This document shows positions 16,709 through 25,004 of a DNA stretch of 64,000 bases, piece by piece. The position numbers and the translations under genes were made by a program. Source of the DNA: Lachnospiraceae bacterium AM48-27BH (GTDB taxonomy: Bacteria; Bacillota; Clostridia; Lachnospirales; Lachnospiraceae); NCBI GenBank assembly GCA_003478355.1, contig QUFC01000001.1:186001-250000 (forward strand). The letters are read 5' to 3'. How positions within the stretch are numbered: the first letter of the stretch is position 1; every line of letters begins with the position of its first letter. The notes beneath the pieces are model-generated. The model did no database searches. It was not told where the DNA came from and saw only the letters and a list, made by a program, of their open reading frames with translations.

Positions 16709-17593
16709 ATGGCTATTTTTGAGGGAGCAGGAGTTGCATTAGTTACACCATTTAAAGCGAATGGAGATGTCAATTACGACAAACTGGAAGAGATCTTAGA
16801 GGAGCAGATCGCAGGCGGTACGGATGCGATCGTGATCTGTGGAACCACTGGTGAGGCATCTACCATGTCTCCGGAGGAACATTTAAGTGTGATCAAGTAC
16901 GGCTGCGAGGTAGTAAAGGGAAGAATTCCGGTGGTTGCAGGTACTGGCTCTAATTGTACACGTGAGGCGGTTTATATGTCTCAGAAGGCAGAAGAAGCTG
17001 GCGCAGACGGTGTTTTGTTAGTAACTCCATATTATAACAAGGCGACCCAGAATGGTCTGATCGCGCATTTTACTACCATCGCAGAGGCCATTAAGATCCC
17101 GGCTTTACTGTATCACATTCCAGGAAGAACCGGTGTTACCATGAAACCTGAGACGATCGTAAGTCTGTGCAAGAATGTTCCAAACATCGTGGGTGTGAAG
17201 GAAGCAAGCGGTAACTTCTCCTCCATCGCTACTATGATGAACATGGCAGATGGTTGTATTGATGTGTATTCTGGCAATGATGATCAGATTGTTCCGTTAC
17301 TGTCTATGGGCGGCAAGGGCGTGATCTCCGTTCTTTCTAATGTTGCTCCAAAGCAGACCCATGATATCTGCCAGAAATTCTTTGATGGAGATGTAAAGGG
17401 CAGTTTACAGATGCAGTTAGATGCGATTCCGCTGATCTCCGCATTATTCAGTGAAGTAAATCCGATTCCGGTAAAAGCAGCTATGAATATGATGGGCAAA
17501 GAGGTTGGCCCGTTGAGACTGCCATTAACGGAGATGGAAGATGCGCATAAGGAAGTTCTGAAACAGGCTATGAAGTCTTACGGAATTTTATAA
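16709..17593 (+). CDS. dapA: 4-hydroxy-tetrahydrodipicolinate synthase
   Basis: A 294-residue TIM-barrel aldolase that condenses pyruvate with aspartate semialdehyde, the first committed step to diaminopimelate and lysine. ATG 16709 (MAIFEGAGVALVTPF) follows AAGGAGG closely; the upstream in-frame ATG lies within the leader. Diagnostic motifs are the GTTGEAST substrate loop, YYNKATQ, the catalytic Tyr in LYHIPGRTG and the Schiff-base Lys in IVGVKEASG. It is followed 72 bp later by dapB. It is controlled by the upstream lysine riboswitch and carries a dispersed repeat in its leader. Confidence 0.97.
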   Translation: MAIFEGAGVALVTPFKANGDVNYDKLEEILEEQIAGGTDAIVICGTTGEASTMSPEEHLSVIKYGCEVVKGRIPVVAGTGSNCTREAVYMSQKAEEAGADGVLLVTPYYNKATQNGLIAHFTTIAEAIKIPALLYHIPGRTGVTMKPETIVSLCKNVPNIVGVKEASGNFSSIATMMNMADGCIDVYSGNDDQIVPLLSMGGKGVISVLSNVAPKQTHDICQKFFDGDVKGSLQMQLDAIPLISALFSEVNPIPVKAAMNMMGKEVGPLRLPLTEMEDAHKEVLKQAMKSYGIL

Positions 17594-17665
17594 CATCGGT
17601 CCGTCATGCAGAAATGAACCTGCAGAACAGAAAAGTCATTTTGAGTAAGGCAACGGAGGAAGAAC

Positions 17666-18430
17666 ATGGTAAGAGTATTAATGCATGGATGCTGTGGCGC
17701 TATGGGACGTGTGATCACTGGCCTGGCAGCAGACAGAGAAGATTTAAAGATCGTGGCAGGTGTGGACAGAAACACGGATGATTCCCTTGGATATCCGGTA
17801 TTCCAGTCTCTGGAAGCGTGTGATGTAGAGGTGGATGCGATCATCGACTTTACTGCGGCTCCGGCAGTGGATCATCTGTTGGACTACTGTGCAGAGAAGA
17901 AGGTTCCAGTGGTATTATGTTCCACTGGATTATCGGATGCGCAGATGGCAAAGGTATCGGAAAGCGCCAAAAAAGTAGCGGTTCTCCGCTCTGCCAATAT
18001 GTCTTTAGGCATCAATCTGTTGATGAAGCTGGTAAAAGATGCTGCTGCAACCTTAGCGGATGCCGGTTTTGACATTGAGATCGTTGAGAAGCATCACAAT
18101 CGGAAGCTGGACGCTCCAAGCGGAACAGCCCTGGCTCTGGCAGATTCCATCAACGAGGCTATGGAAGACCGCTATCATTATACCTATGACCGCAGCACCC
18201 GTCATGAGAAGAGAGACCCGAAGGAGATTGGTATTTCTGCAGTCCGCGGCGGTTCCATCGTGGGAGAGCATGACGTGATCTTCGCTGGACAGGACGAGGT
18301 AGTGACGATCAGTCATACCGCTTATTCCAGAGCGATTTTTGGAAAAGGTGCTCTGGAGGCAGCGAAATTCCTGGCTGGCAGACCAGCAGGTCTTTATAAT
18401 ATGGCAGATGTGATCGAGGCGGGTAATTAA
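17666..18430 (+). CDS. dapB: 4-hydroxy-tetrahydrodipicolinate reductase
   Basis: A 254-residue NAD(P)H-dependent reductase, second step of the diaminopimelate branch. The N-terminal Rossmann motif MHGCCGAMGR, the DFTAAP block, and the signature VEKHHNRKLDAPSGTA with its catalytic His-His and Lys are present. GGAGGAAGAAC stands before the ATG. Co-transcription with dapA supplies precursor for lysine and for the peptidoglycan enzymes encoded further along. Confidence 0.96.
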   Translation: MVRVLMHGCCGAMGRVITGLAADREDLKIVAGVDRNTDDSLGYPVFQSLEACDVEVDAIIDFTAAPAVDHLLDYCAEKKVPVVLCSTGLSDAQMAKVSESAKKVAVLRSANMSLGINLLMKLVKDAAATLADAGFDIEIVEKHHNRKLDAPSGTALALADSINEAMEDRYHYTYDRSTRHEKRDPKEIGISAVRGGSIVGEHDVIFAGQDEVVTISHTAYSRAIFGKGALEAAKFLAGRPAGLYNMADVIEAGN

Positions 18431-18521
18431 TTTTTTAAGATGAAACGCTTGAAAAAAATCCCATCATATTTCATTTTCCTAAGACACATACTAAGGGCAG
18501 AAAAAGAAAGGAGAATGGAAT

Positions 18522-18830
18522 ATGAAGAAATTCAAGATAAGCATGCTTGGCCTTATGTTTCTTTTAGCGGTAGCGATGATGACCGGATGCCGGAGCCGTG
18601 ATAACAGGAATACTACCCAGCCTGTCAGCCCATCAGCCGGGACCTCGTCCATGCCGGAGAGTACTTCTATGGAAGCAGATACCTCCGGTAATGAAGGCGA
18701 TGGATCCTGGGCGGAGGAAAGTACTGGAGTTTTAGATAGACTGATGGATGATGTAGAACGTGGTGCGGATGATCTGATGGATGGAACCGGCGCCGGCGGT
18801 TCTGCTGCGGCAGATGAGGGCACCCGATAA
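18522..18830 (+). CDS. Small lipoprotein of unknown function
   Basis: A 102-residue lipoprotein. The signal peptide ends LLAVAMMTGC (Cys23) after AAGGAGAATGGAAT. The mature part is Ser/Thr/Glu/Asp-rich and low in complexity, with a short amphipathic stretch (LDRLMDDVERGADDLMDG). No domain was recognised. A terminator follows at once. Confidence 0.65.
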   Translation: MKKFKISMLGLMFLLAVAMMTGCRSRDNRNTTQPVSPSAGTSSMPESTSMEADTSGNEGDGSWAEESTGVLDRLMDDVERGADDLMDGTGAGGSAAADEGTR

Positions 18831-18840
18831 AAGAAATGGA

Positions 18841-18881
18841 AAGGGCAGGGCGATACCTGAAGCGTATTGCCTTGCCTTTTT
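18841..18881 (+). terminator. Rho-independent terminator
   Basis: AAGGGCAGGGCGATAC (18841-18856), 7-nt loop, GTATTGCCTTGCCTT plus T-tract (to 18881); three G-U wobbles in an otherwise complete stem. Confidence 0.8.
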
Positions 18882-18931
18882 ACAGCTTACGCGAGTCATG
18901 AGCCTAAGTCCATGCCTGAAGGAGAAAGCAC

Positions 18932-19228
18932 ATGAGAGGAAAATCATGGAGATCCTTCAAAAGACAAAGCCGTGGAGACAGATTGTTAAAATGGGTGTGC
19001 TGTGTATTGCTGGTGCTTGAGGTATGGACCTTCTGGTATCGGACGGGACAGCCATTTTATTCCGTGGAAGAACAGTTAGAGAGTCACTGGCAGAAAGTAA
19101 CAGAGACCATAACACCGGGGTTGGACTGGATTCTTAAGATCCGGCTACGGATCAGAGATGGCACACTGGAGATCTACAGGATTCATTATTCAGTTTCCGA
19201 TTCGCCTATTAGCAAAAATTATGAATAA
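18932..19228 (+). CDS. Small membrane-associated hypothetical protein
   Basis: A 98-residue protein with a very basic N-terminus (RGKSWRSFKRQSRGDRLLK), one hydrophobic segment (WVCCVLLVLEVWTFW, about 20-35) and a polar C-terminal half. AAGGAGAAAGC precedes the ATG. No family was recognised. It lies between a terminator and the purF promoter, so it appears to be a single-gene unit; no promoter was identified for it. Confidence 0.45.
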   Translation: MRGKSWRSFKRQSRGDRLLKWVCCVLLVLEVWTFWYRTGQPFYSVEEQLESHWQKVTETITPGLDWILKIRLRIRDGTLEIYRIHYSVSDSPISKNYE

Positions 19229-19233
19229 AGTTC

Positions 19234-19262
19234 TTGTATTTGCATAAACGATGCATTATAAT
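19234..19262 (+). promoter_or_regulatory. Promoter of purF
   Basis: TTGTAT (19234-19239), 17-bp spacer, TATAAT (19257-19262), about 70 bp before the purF start. The spacer holds the palindrome TGCATAAACGATGCA, a possible regulator site. Confidence 0.6.
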
Positions 19263-19333
19263 TTCTACTGAAACAACGATCTTTTATATTTAAAACTTAT
19301 AAAAGGCCCTGATAGGAAAGGAATCAAAGACGG

Positions 19334-20773
19334 ATGAGTGACAAACAGAATCAGATTTTTGATGAGATCCATGAAGAGTGTGGTGTTTTTGGTATGTATG
19401 ATTTAGATGGCGGAGAGGTAGCTTCCACCATCTATTATGGTTTATTTGCCCTTCAGCACAGAGGACAGGAAAGCTGTGGTATCGCAGTCAGCGACACGGA
19501 AGGACCAAAAGGAAAGGTAGCTGTACATAAAGACATGGGCCTTTGTAATGAGGTATTTACTCCAGATACCTTGGGCAGCCTTCACGGTAATATTGGCGTT
19601 GGACATGTTCGTTATTCCACCGCAGGAAGCAGTACAAGAGAGAATGCCCAGCCATTGGTATTGAACTATGTAAAAGGTACATTAGCCCTGGCTCATAACG
19701 GGAACCTGGTGAATGCACCAGAACTGCGCCGGGAACTGGAATACACAGGTGCGATTTTCCAGACAACGATTGATTCGGAAGTGATCGCATATCATATTGC
19801 CAGAGAACGGATTAAAACAGCAACGGTACAGCAGGCAGTGGCCAACGCCATGAAGAAGATCTCCGGAGCATACTCCCTGGTGATCATGAGCCCAAGAAAG
19901 CTGATCGGAGCCAGAGATCCATTTGGATTTAAGCCTTTATGTATCGGCAAAAAGGACAATGCCTATATTCTGGCATCGGAAACCTGTGCCCTGGATACCG
20001 TTGGCGCGACCTTTGTCCGCGATGTGGAGCCGGGTGAGATCGTCAGTATCACAAGGGATGGCATTGAATCAGACCGGAGCATGTGTCTGTCCGATCCGAA
20101 GAAGCAGGCCAGATGTATTTTTGAATATATTTATTTTGCAAGACCAGACAGTGTGTTTGATGGGGTCAGCGTGTACCATTCCCGTATTTACGCAGGACGC
20201 TGCTTAGCAAAAGATGACCCGGTAGAGGCTGATCTGGTAGTCGGTGTTCCAGAATCCGGCAATGCGGCGGCATTGGGTTACGCTATGGAATCCGGGATTC
20301 CTTATGGAACCGCTTTTGTTAAGAACACATATGTCGGCAGGACTTTTATTAAACCGAAGCAGAGTAACCGGGTATCTGCGGTTCGTGTAAAACTGAATGT
20401 GTTAAGAGAGGCAGTGGCAGGAAAACGCGTCATTATGATCGATGATTCCATTGTCCGCGGAACCACCAGCCATCAGATCGTGCGGATGCTGCGGGATGCC
20501 GGAGCAAAGGAAGTTCATGTAAAAATCAGTGCACCACCATTTTTACACCCATGTTATTTCGGTACGGATATTCCTTCCGAAGAACAACTGATTGCCCATA
20601 ACCGGACTATTGATCAGATCTGCGAACTGATCGGAGCAGATTCCTTATCGTACCTGCGGATGGAACGGCTCTATGAGATGGCAGAAGGACTGCCGATCTG
20701 CACTGCCTGCTTCAATGGAGAGTATCCGATCGATCCGCCGAAGGAAGATATCCGCGGTGAGTATACACGGTAA
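19334..20773 (+). CDS. purF: Amidophosphoribosyltransferase
   Basis: A 479-residue enzyme that makes 5-phosphoribosylamine from PRPP and glutamine, the first step of purine synthesis. A short propeptide ends just before Cys16 in HEECGVFG, the glutaminase nucleophile of the N-terminal Ntn domain. HRGQESCG and AHNGNLVN are also present. The C-terminal phosphoribosyltransferase domain carries VIMIDDSIVRGTTS (PRPP loop), and Cys residues typical of the Fe-S form of Gram-positive enzymes occur (CIFEYIYF, PICTACF). It is followed 79 bp later by purB. Confidence 0.97.
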   Translation: MSDKQNQIFDEIHEECGVFGMYDLDGGEVASTIYYGLFALQHRGQESCGIAVSDTEGPKGKVAVHKDMGLCNEVFTPDTLGSLHGNIGVGHVRYSTAGSSTRENAQPLVLNYVKGTLALAHNGNLVNAPELRRELEYTGAIFQTTIDSEVIAYHIARERIKTATVQQAVANAMKKISGAYSLVIMSPRKLIGARDPFGFKPLCIGKKDNAYILASETCALDTVGATFVRDVEPGEIVSITRDGIESDRSMCLSDPKKQARCIFEYIYFARPDSVFDGVSVYHSRIYAGRCLAKDDPVEADLVVGVPESGNAAALGYAMESGIPYGTAFVKNTYVGRTFIKPKQSNRVSAVRVKLNVLREAVAGKRVIMIDDSIVRGTTSHQIVRMLRDAGAKEVHVKISAPPFLHPCYFGTDIPSEEQLIAHNRTIDQICELIGADSLSYLRMERLYEMAEGLPICTACFNGEYPIDPPKEDIRGEYTR

Positions 20774-20852
20774 TAGAAAAAGGGAGTAACTGTTTTGCGG
20801 GTCTGCACATCTGCTGTGTTGACCGTAAGAAAATTGAAAGGAGTTATTGAGT

Positions 20853-22282
20853 ATGAACGATAGATATCAGAGCCCATTATCCGAGCGTTATGCCAGCAAG
20901 GAAATGCAGTATATCTTTTCCCCGGATAAAAAGTTTAAAACCTGGAGAAAATTATGGATTGCCCTGGCAGAGACCGAGAAAGAACTGGGATTGAATATTA
21001 CCCAGGAACAGATCGATGAATTAAAGAGCCATCAGGACGATATTAATTATGAGGTGGCCAAGGAGAGAGAACGTCTGGTACGCCATGATGTGATGTCTCA
21101 TGTCTATGCTTATGGCCAGCAGTGCCCGAAGGCAAAAGGAATCATCCATCTGGGTGCTACTTCCTGTTACGTTGGCGATAATACAGACCTGATCATTATG
21201 ACTGAGGCGTTAAAGCTGGTTCGAAAAAAACTGATCAACGTTATGGCAGAGCTGGCTAAATTTGCCGATACCTATAAAAACCAGCCGACCCTGGCATTTA
21301 CCCATTTCCAGCCGGCACAGCCAACGACAGTTGGCAAACGCGCCACTTTATGGCTTCATGACCTGTGCCTGGACCTGGAGGATCTGGACTATGTACTGGG
21401 AAGCATGAAGCTGCTTGGCTCTAAGGGAACCACAGGAACCCAGGCAAGCTTTTTGGAATTATTTGACGGCAACCATGAGAAATGCCGCAAAGCAGATCAG
21501 ATGATCGCAGAGAAGATGGGATTCAAGGAATGTTATCCGGTTTCCGGACAGACCTATTCCAGAAAGATCGACACCCGTGTGTTAAATGTTCTGGCAGGTA
21601 TTGCCCAGAGCGCCCATAAGTTTACGAATGATGTCCGCCTTCTTCAGCATCTGAAAGAGGTGGAGGAGCCATTTGAGAAGAATCAGATCGGTTCTTCAGC
21701 TATGGCATATAAGAGAAACCCAATGAGAAGTGAACGAATTGCATCTCTGGCTGATTATGTGATGGCTGATGTGATCAACCCGATGCTGGTTGCTTCAACC
21801 CAGTGGTTTGAGCGTACTCTGGATGACTCTGCGAATAAGCGTCTCAGTGTTCCGGAGGGCTTCTTAGCCATCGACGGAATCCTGGATCTGTACCTGAACG
21901 TGGTAGATGGTCTGGTAGTATATCCAAAGGTTATCGAGAAACATTTTCTGGCAGAGCTGCCATTTATGGCTACGGAGAATATCATGATGGATGCAGTCAA
22001 GGCAGGCGGCGACCGTCAGGAACTGCATGAGCGGATCCGTCAGCTTTCTATGGAAGCAGGAAGAAATGTAAAAGAAAAAGGTCTGGATAACAATTTACTG
22101 GAGCTGATCGCAGAAGATCCTGCATTTGGGCTGACCATGGAAGATTTAAAGAAGACGATGGATCCGTCGAAATATGTCGGCCGTGCGCCGCAGCAGGTGG
22201 ATGAGTCTTAAGCGAAGTGGTAAATCCGATTCTGGAAGCCAATAAAGAAGTACTTGGCATGACTGCTGAGATTACAGTATAA
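20853..22282 (+). CDS. purB: Adenylosuccinate lyase (1-nt frameshift near the C-terminus)
   Basis: An enzyme of about 476 residues acting twice in purine synthesis (SAICAR to AICAR, adenylosuccinate to AMP). ATG 20853 is chosen because AAGGAG lies 9 nt upstream. Motifs: HDVMSHVYAYG, GATSCYVGDNTD, THFQPAQPTTVGKRATLW and the flexible signature loop GSSAMAYKRNPMRSE. The frame hits TAA at 22211 right after VDES. The next frame continues with SEVVNPILEANKEVLGMTAEITV to TAA 22280-22282, as expected for this family's C-terminus. One T missing from the GAGTCTTAAGC run at about 22203-22206 explains this. The true stop directly abuts the next ATG at 22283. Confidence 0.9.
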
Positions 22283-22939
22283 ATGAAAGATAACAGTCAT
22301 ATTGCTGCCGCCGCCATTTGTGTGGCGGCAGTTCTTTTATGTATCTATTTGATTTCTGTGGCGTACCGAAGAGCGCGCAGGAAGATCAGACGCCTGATGA
22401 ATTCTACAGAGGTCAGACTGGTAAGAGAAGTGGTTAAGGCGATTGAAGAAGGAGAAAAACTGTCGGAGACCACACCGAAATCTTTAAGTGCTATGACCAA
22501 TCTCTACCTTCCACAGATTTTGCGGGATTTTCCAGAGTTTAACTGGGAAGAGATGCAGCGGATGGTGGAACAGGCGGTGAGAGAGTATCTGGGACAGTTT
22601 CCGGATATACGGATCCATCGCACGGTGATCAGTGGGTATCGGAAGCATGGGGGAAACAGTACCGTGATCTGTGAGACTGCTGCTCAGTATACCTGCAGAG
22701 AAAATCAGGGTACCGGGGAGACACATACGGTGCAGACTGCATGTGTGACGGAACTGGTATATACGTATGATCAGGACCAAAATCCAGAAACCACCGCATC
22801 GCTCACCTGTCCCAATTGTGGAGCACCGGTGAGAAAACTGGGTGCAAAGCAGTGTGAGTATTGTGAGTCGATTTTGAAGCTGGACAATTTAGAAATTTGG
22901 AAAGTGAATCGGGTAGAAACCAAGAAGCCCCGGTTCTGA
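22283..22939 (+). CDS. Membrane-anchored zinc-ribbon protein of unknown function
   Basis: A 218-residue protein with an N-terminal membrane segment (about 7-26) followed by a basic stretch, a soluble domain (about 60-170) and a C-terminal zinc ribbon: CPNCG then CEYC at about 180-199. The soluble part resembles Tim44-like small domains (YLPQILRDFPEFNWEEMQRMVEQAV) but this is only a visual impression. It begins immediately after the restored purB stop (TAAATG), with no ribosome binding site of its own, so translation is probably coupled. Its stop codon lies within the arm of a long terminator stem. Confidence 0.65.
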   Translation: MKDNSHIAAAAICVAAVLLCIYLISVAYRRARRKIRRLMNSTEVRLVREVVKAIEEGEKLSETTPKSLSAMTNLYLPQILRDFPEFNWEEMQRMVEQAVREYLGQFPDIRIHRTVISGYRKHGGNSTVICETAAQYTCRENQGTGETHTVQTACVTELVYTYDQDQNPETTASLTCPNCGAPVRKLGAKQCEYCESILKLDNLEIWKVNRVETKKPRF

Positions 22940-22997
22940 GGACTATGGAAAACGTAGCGAGAGCGCGTCCTCAGAGCCGGGGCTTCTGCCCGTTTTT
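22924..22997 (+). terminator. Long terminator hairpin overlapping the gene end
   Basis: A 20-bp stem pairs 22924-22943 with 22967-22986 with a single G-U wobble and a 23-nt loop, followed by TGCCCGTTTTT. The stop codon TGA (22937-22939) lies in the left arm. It separates the purine region from the dcw cluster. Confidence 0.85.
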
Positions 22998-23029
22998 GAC
23001 CCACTTATTAAAATAAAGTAAAAAATTCC

Positions 23030-23058
23030 TTGCCATTTCCTAACGTTTGTACTAAAAT
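23030..23058 (+). promoter_or_regulatory. Promoter of mraZ / dcw cluster
   Basis: TTGCCA (23030-23035), 17-bp spacer, TAAAAT (23053-23058). The MraZ-type repeats begin 10 bp downstream, covering the expected transcription start. Confidence 0.7.
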
Positions 23059-23067
23059 TAATTTATC

Positions 23068-23114
23068 AAGTGGTAGAAAGTGGTAGAAAGTGGCAAGAAG
23101 TGGAGCAAAAGTGG
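23068..23114 (+). promoter_or_regulatory. MraZ operator: five AAGTGG boxes
   Basis: AAGTGG occurs at 23068, 23078, 23088, 23098 and 23109, i.e. in 10-bp steps with one 11-bp step. MraZ proteins are known to bind arrays of short TGG-containing direct repeats upstream of their own gene and to repress the dcw operon. The position directly after the -10 box fits autorepression. Confidence 0.8.
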
Positions 23115-23152
23115 TTTGGCTTTGTTCCAGAAGAAGCAGCAGGTGATGTCGT

Positions 23153-23575
23153 ATGTTCATGAGTCAGTATTATCATACGGTTGACGCTAAGGGACGTCTG
23201 ATCGTTCCGGCGAAGTACAGGGAACAGCTGGGAGATGAATTCGTAATTACGAAGGGTCTGGATGGCTGTCTTTTCGTGTACGGTAATGCCGACTGGGAGA
23301 TCCTGGAGAAGAAGCTGACTTCACTGCCTGTTACCAATGCCAATGCCAGAAAATTAACCCGTTTCTTCTTAGCAGGTGCCACTGTCTGCGAAGTAGACAA
23401 GCAGGGACGGATTCTGATCCCGGCGGTTTTGAGAGAATTTGCGGGTCTGGAAAAAGACGTAGTTTTAGCCGGAGCAGGAAACCGGATTGAGGTCTGGAGC
23501 TCCGAAAAGTGGGCTGCGGCTAACGATGATGAGAATATTGAAGAAATTTGTGATATGGAAGGTCTGGGAATATGA
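23153..23575 (+). CDS. mraZ: Transcriptional regulator MraZ
   Basis: A 140-residue AbrB-fold protein with two tandem swapped-hairpin repeats: [18 protein letters not shown] near the N-terminus and [21 protein letters not shown] at about residues 80-100. MraZ forms a DNA-binding ring and represses its own promoter. Length is standard. The ribosome binding site is weak. It overlaps rsmH by 4 bp and heads the division and cell-wall cluster. Confidence 0.96.
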   Translation: MFMSQYYHTVDAKGRLIVPAKYREQLGDEFVITKGLDGCLFVYGNADWEILEKKLTSLPVTNANARKLTRFFLAGATVCEVDKQGRILIPAVLREFAGLEKDVVLAGAGNRIEVWSSEKWAAANDDENIEEICDMEGLGI

Positions 23576-24509
23576 TATTTAAACACAAGTCCGTACTGTT
23601 AGAAGAAACCATCGACAGCCTGAATATCAAACCGGACGGCATCTATGTAGATGGCACATTAGGCGGTGGCGGACATGCCAGCGAGGTGTGCAGGCATCTG
23701 GGAGAGCATGGACGTCTGATCGGGATCGATCAGGATCAGGATGCAATCACAGCAGCAGGAGAGCGGCTGGCGGAATTTGGCGATAAAGTCACGATCGTCA
23801 GAAGCAACTATGAGCAGATCAAGAGTGTTCTGCAGGAGCTGGGGATCGAGAAGGTGGACGGTATTTATCTGGATCTGGGGGTTTCCTCCTATCAGTTAGA
23901 TACGGCAGACCGGGGATTTACTTATAATGAAGACGATGCGCCTCTGGACATGCGTATGGATCAGCGAAATCCCATGACGGCGGCAGATATCGTTAATGAA
24001 TACGATGAGATGGATCTGTACCGGATCATCCGCGATTATGGAGAGGATAAATTTGCGAAAAATATCGCAAAGCACATCGTAAAGGCAAGACAGGAGAAAC
24101 GGATGAAACGGCAGGGGAATTGACCGAGATCATCAAGGCAGCGATCCCTATGAAGATGAGAGCCGTAGGCGGACATCCGTCCAAGCGGACATTCCAGGCG
24201 ATCCGGATCGAACTAAATCATGAACTGGATGTCTTAAATGACTCGATCGATACCATGATCGATCTGTTAAACCCGGGTGGAAGATTAAGCATTATCACCT
24301 TCCATTCTCTGGAGGACCGGATCGTGAAGAACCGTTTCCGGGAGAATGAGAATCCGTGTATCTGTCCACCGGATTTCCCGGTGTGCGTGTGCGGACGCAA
24401 GAGCAAAGGAAAGGTAATTACTAGAAAACCAATCGTGCCGACAGAAGAAGAAATTGAAGAGAACAAACGATCAAAGAGCTCCAAACTGAGAGTATTTGAG
24501 CGGTGTTAG
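23572..24509 (+). CDS. rsmH: 16S rRNA (cytosine1402-N4)-methyltransferase (1-nt frameshift)
   Basis: An enzyme of about 312 residues when one base is restored; it N4-methylates C1402 of 16S rRNA using S-adenosylmethionine. The first frame has [13 protein letters not shown], the SAM motif [24 protein letters not shown] and MRMDQ, then ends RMKRQGN-stop at 24123. The next frame continues with [13 protein letters not shown]...[17 protein letters not shown] and [13 protein letters not shown] motifs to 24509. One base missing near 24098-24103 (AAACGGATGAAACGG, where a CCGG would restore [13 protein letters not shown]) accounts for the break. The gene is broadly conserved and complete otherwise, so a sequence error is likely. 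Confidence 0.9.
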
Positions 24510-24521
24510 AAGGGAGTAACT

Positions 24522-25004
24522 ATGGCTGGTAGACCTGTTTCGAATAAACGGATACAGCAGATGGGATATATTGAAGGGAATACTGTGCGCAAATTGGAAC
24601 CGGAGCGGATTCCAGAGCAGCCGGTCAGAAGGCGTGACCCAAGAAAAAGCTATACCATCCGGAGAAACCAGGAGAAGGCGCTCCAGATGAATCTTCCTTA
24701 TCTGGTGATGTTTATGGCTGCAGCCTGCTGTATGCTGTATATCTGTGTCAGCTACATTCACATCCAGTCGGATATGACAGCCCGTATGGATTCTATTAAG
24801 AATCTGGAACAGGAACTGACTACATTAAAAACGCAGAATAACGCGCTGGAAACGAAGATCAATACTTATGTGGATCTGGATCATGTATACAAAGTAGCGA
24901 CGGAGGAGTTGGGGATGGTTTACGCCAATAAAGACCAGGTGCTTATGTATAACCGGACAGAAAGCGAGTATGTAAGACAGTATGAAGACATCCCGAAACA
25001 CTAG
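24522..25004 (+). CDS. ftsL: Cell-division protein FtsL-like
   Basis: A 160-residue single-pass membrane protein: basic N-terminal cytoplasmic region (1-57), membrane segment (about 58-80), then a coiled coil (SIKNLEQELTTLKTQNNALETKI). The domain plan and its position between rsmH and the PBP genes identify it as FtsL/DivIC-type. With DivIB and the PBP it forms the septal synthesis complex. The N-terminal cytoplasmic tail is longer than in Bacillus. It overlaps the PBP gene by 23 bp. Confidence 0.85.
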   Translation: MAGRPVSNKRIQQMGYIEGNTVRKLEPERIPEQPVRRRDPRKSYTIRRNQEKALQMNLPYLVMFMAAACCMLYICVSYIHIQSDMTARMDSIKNLEQELTTLKTQNNALETKINTYVDLDHVYKVATEELGMVYANKDQVLMYNRTESEYVRQYEDIPKH

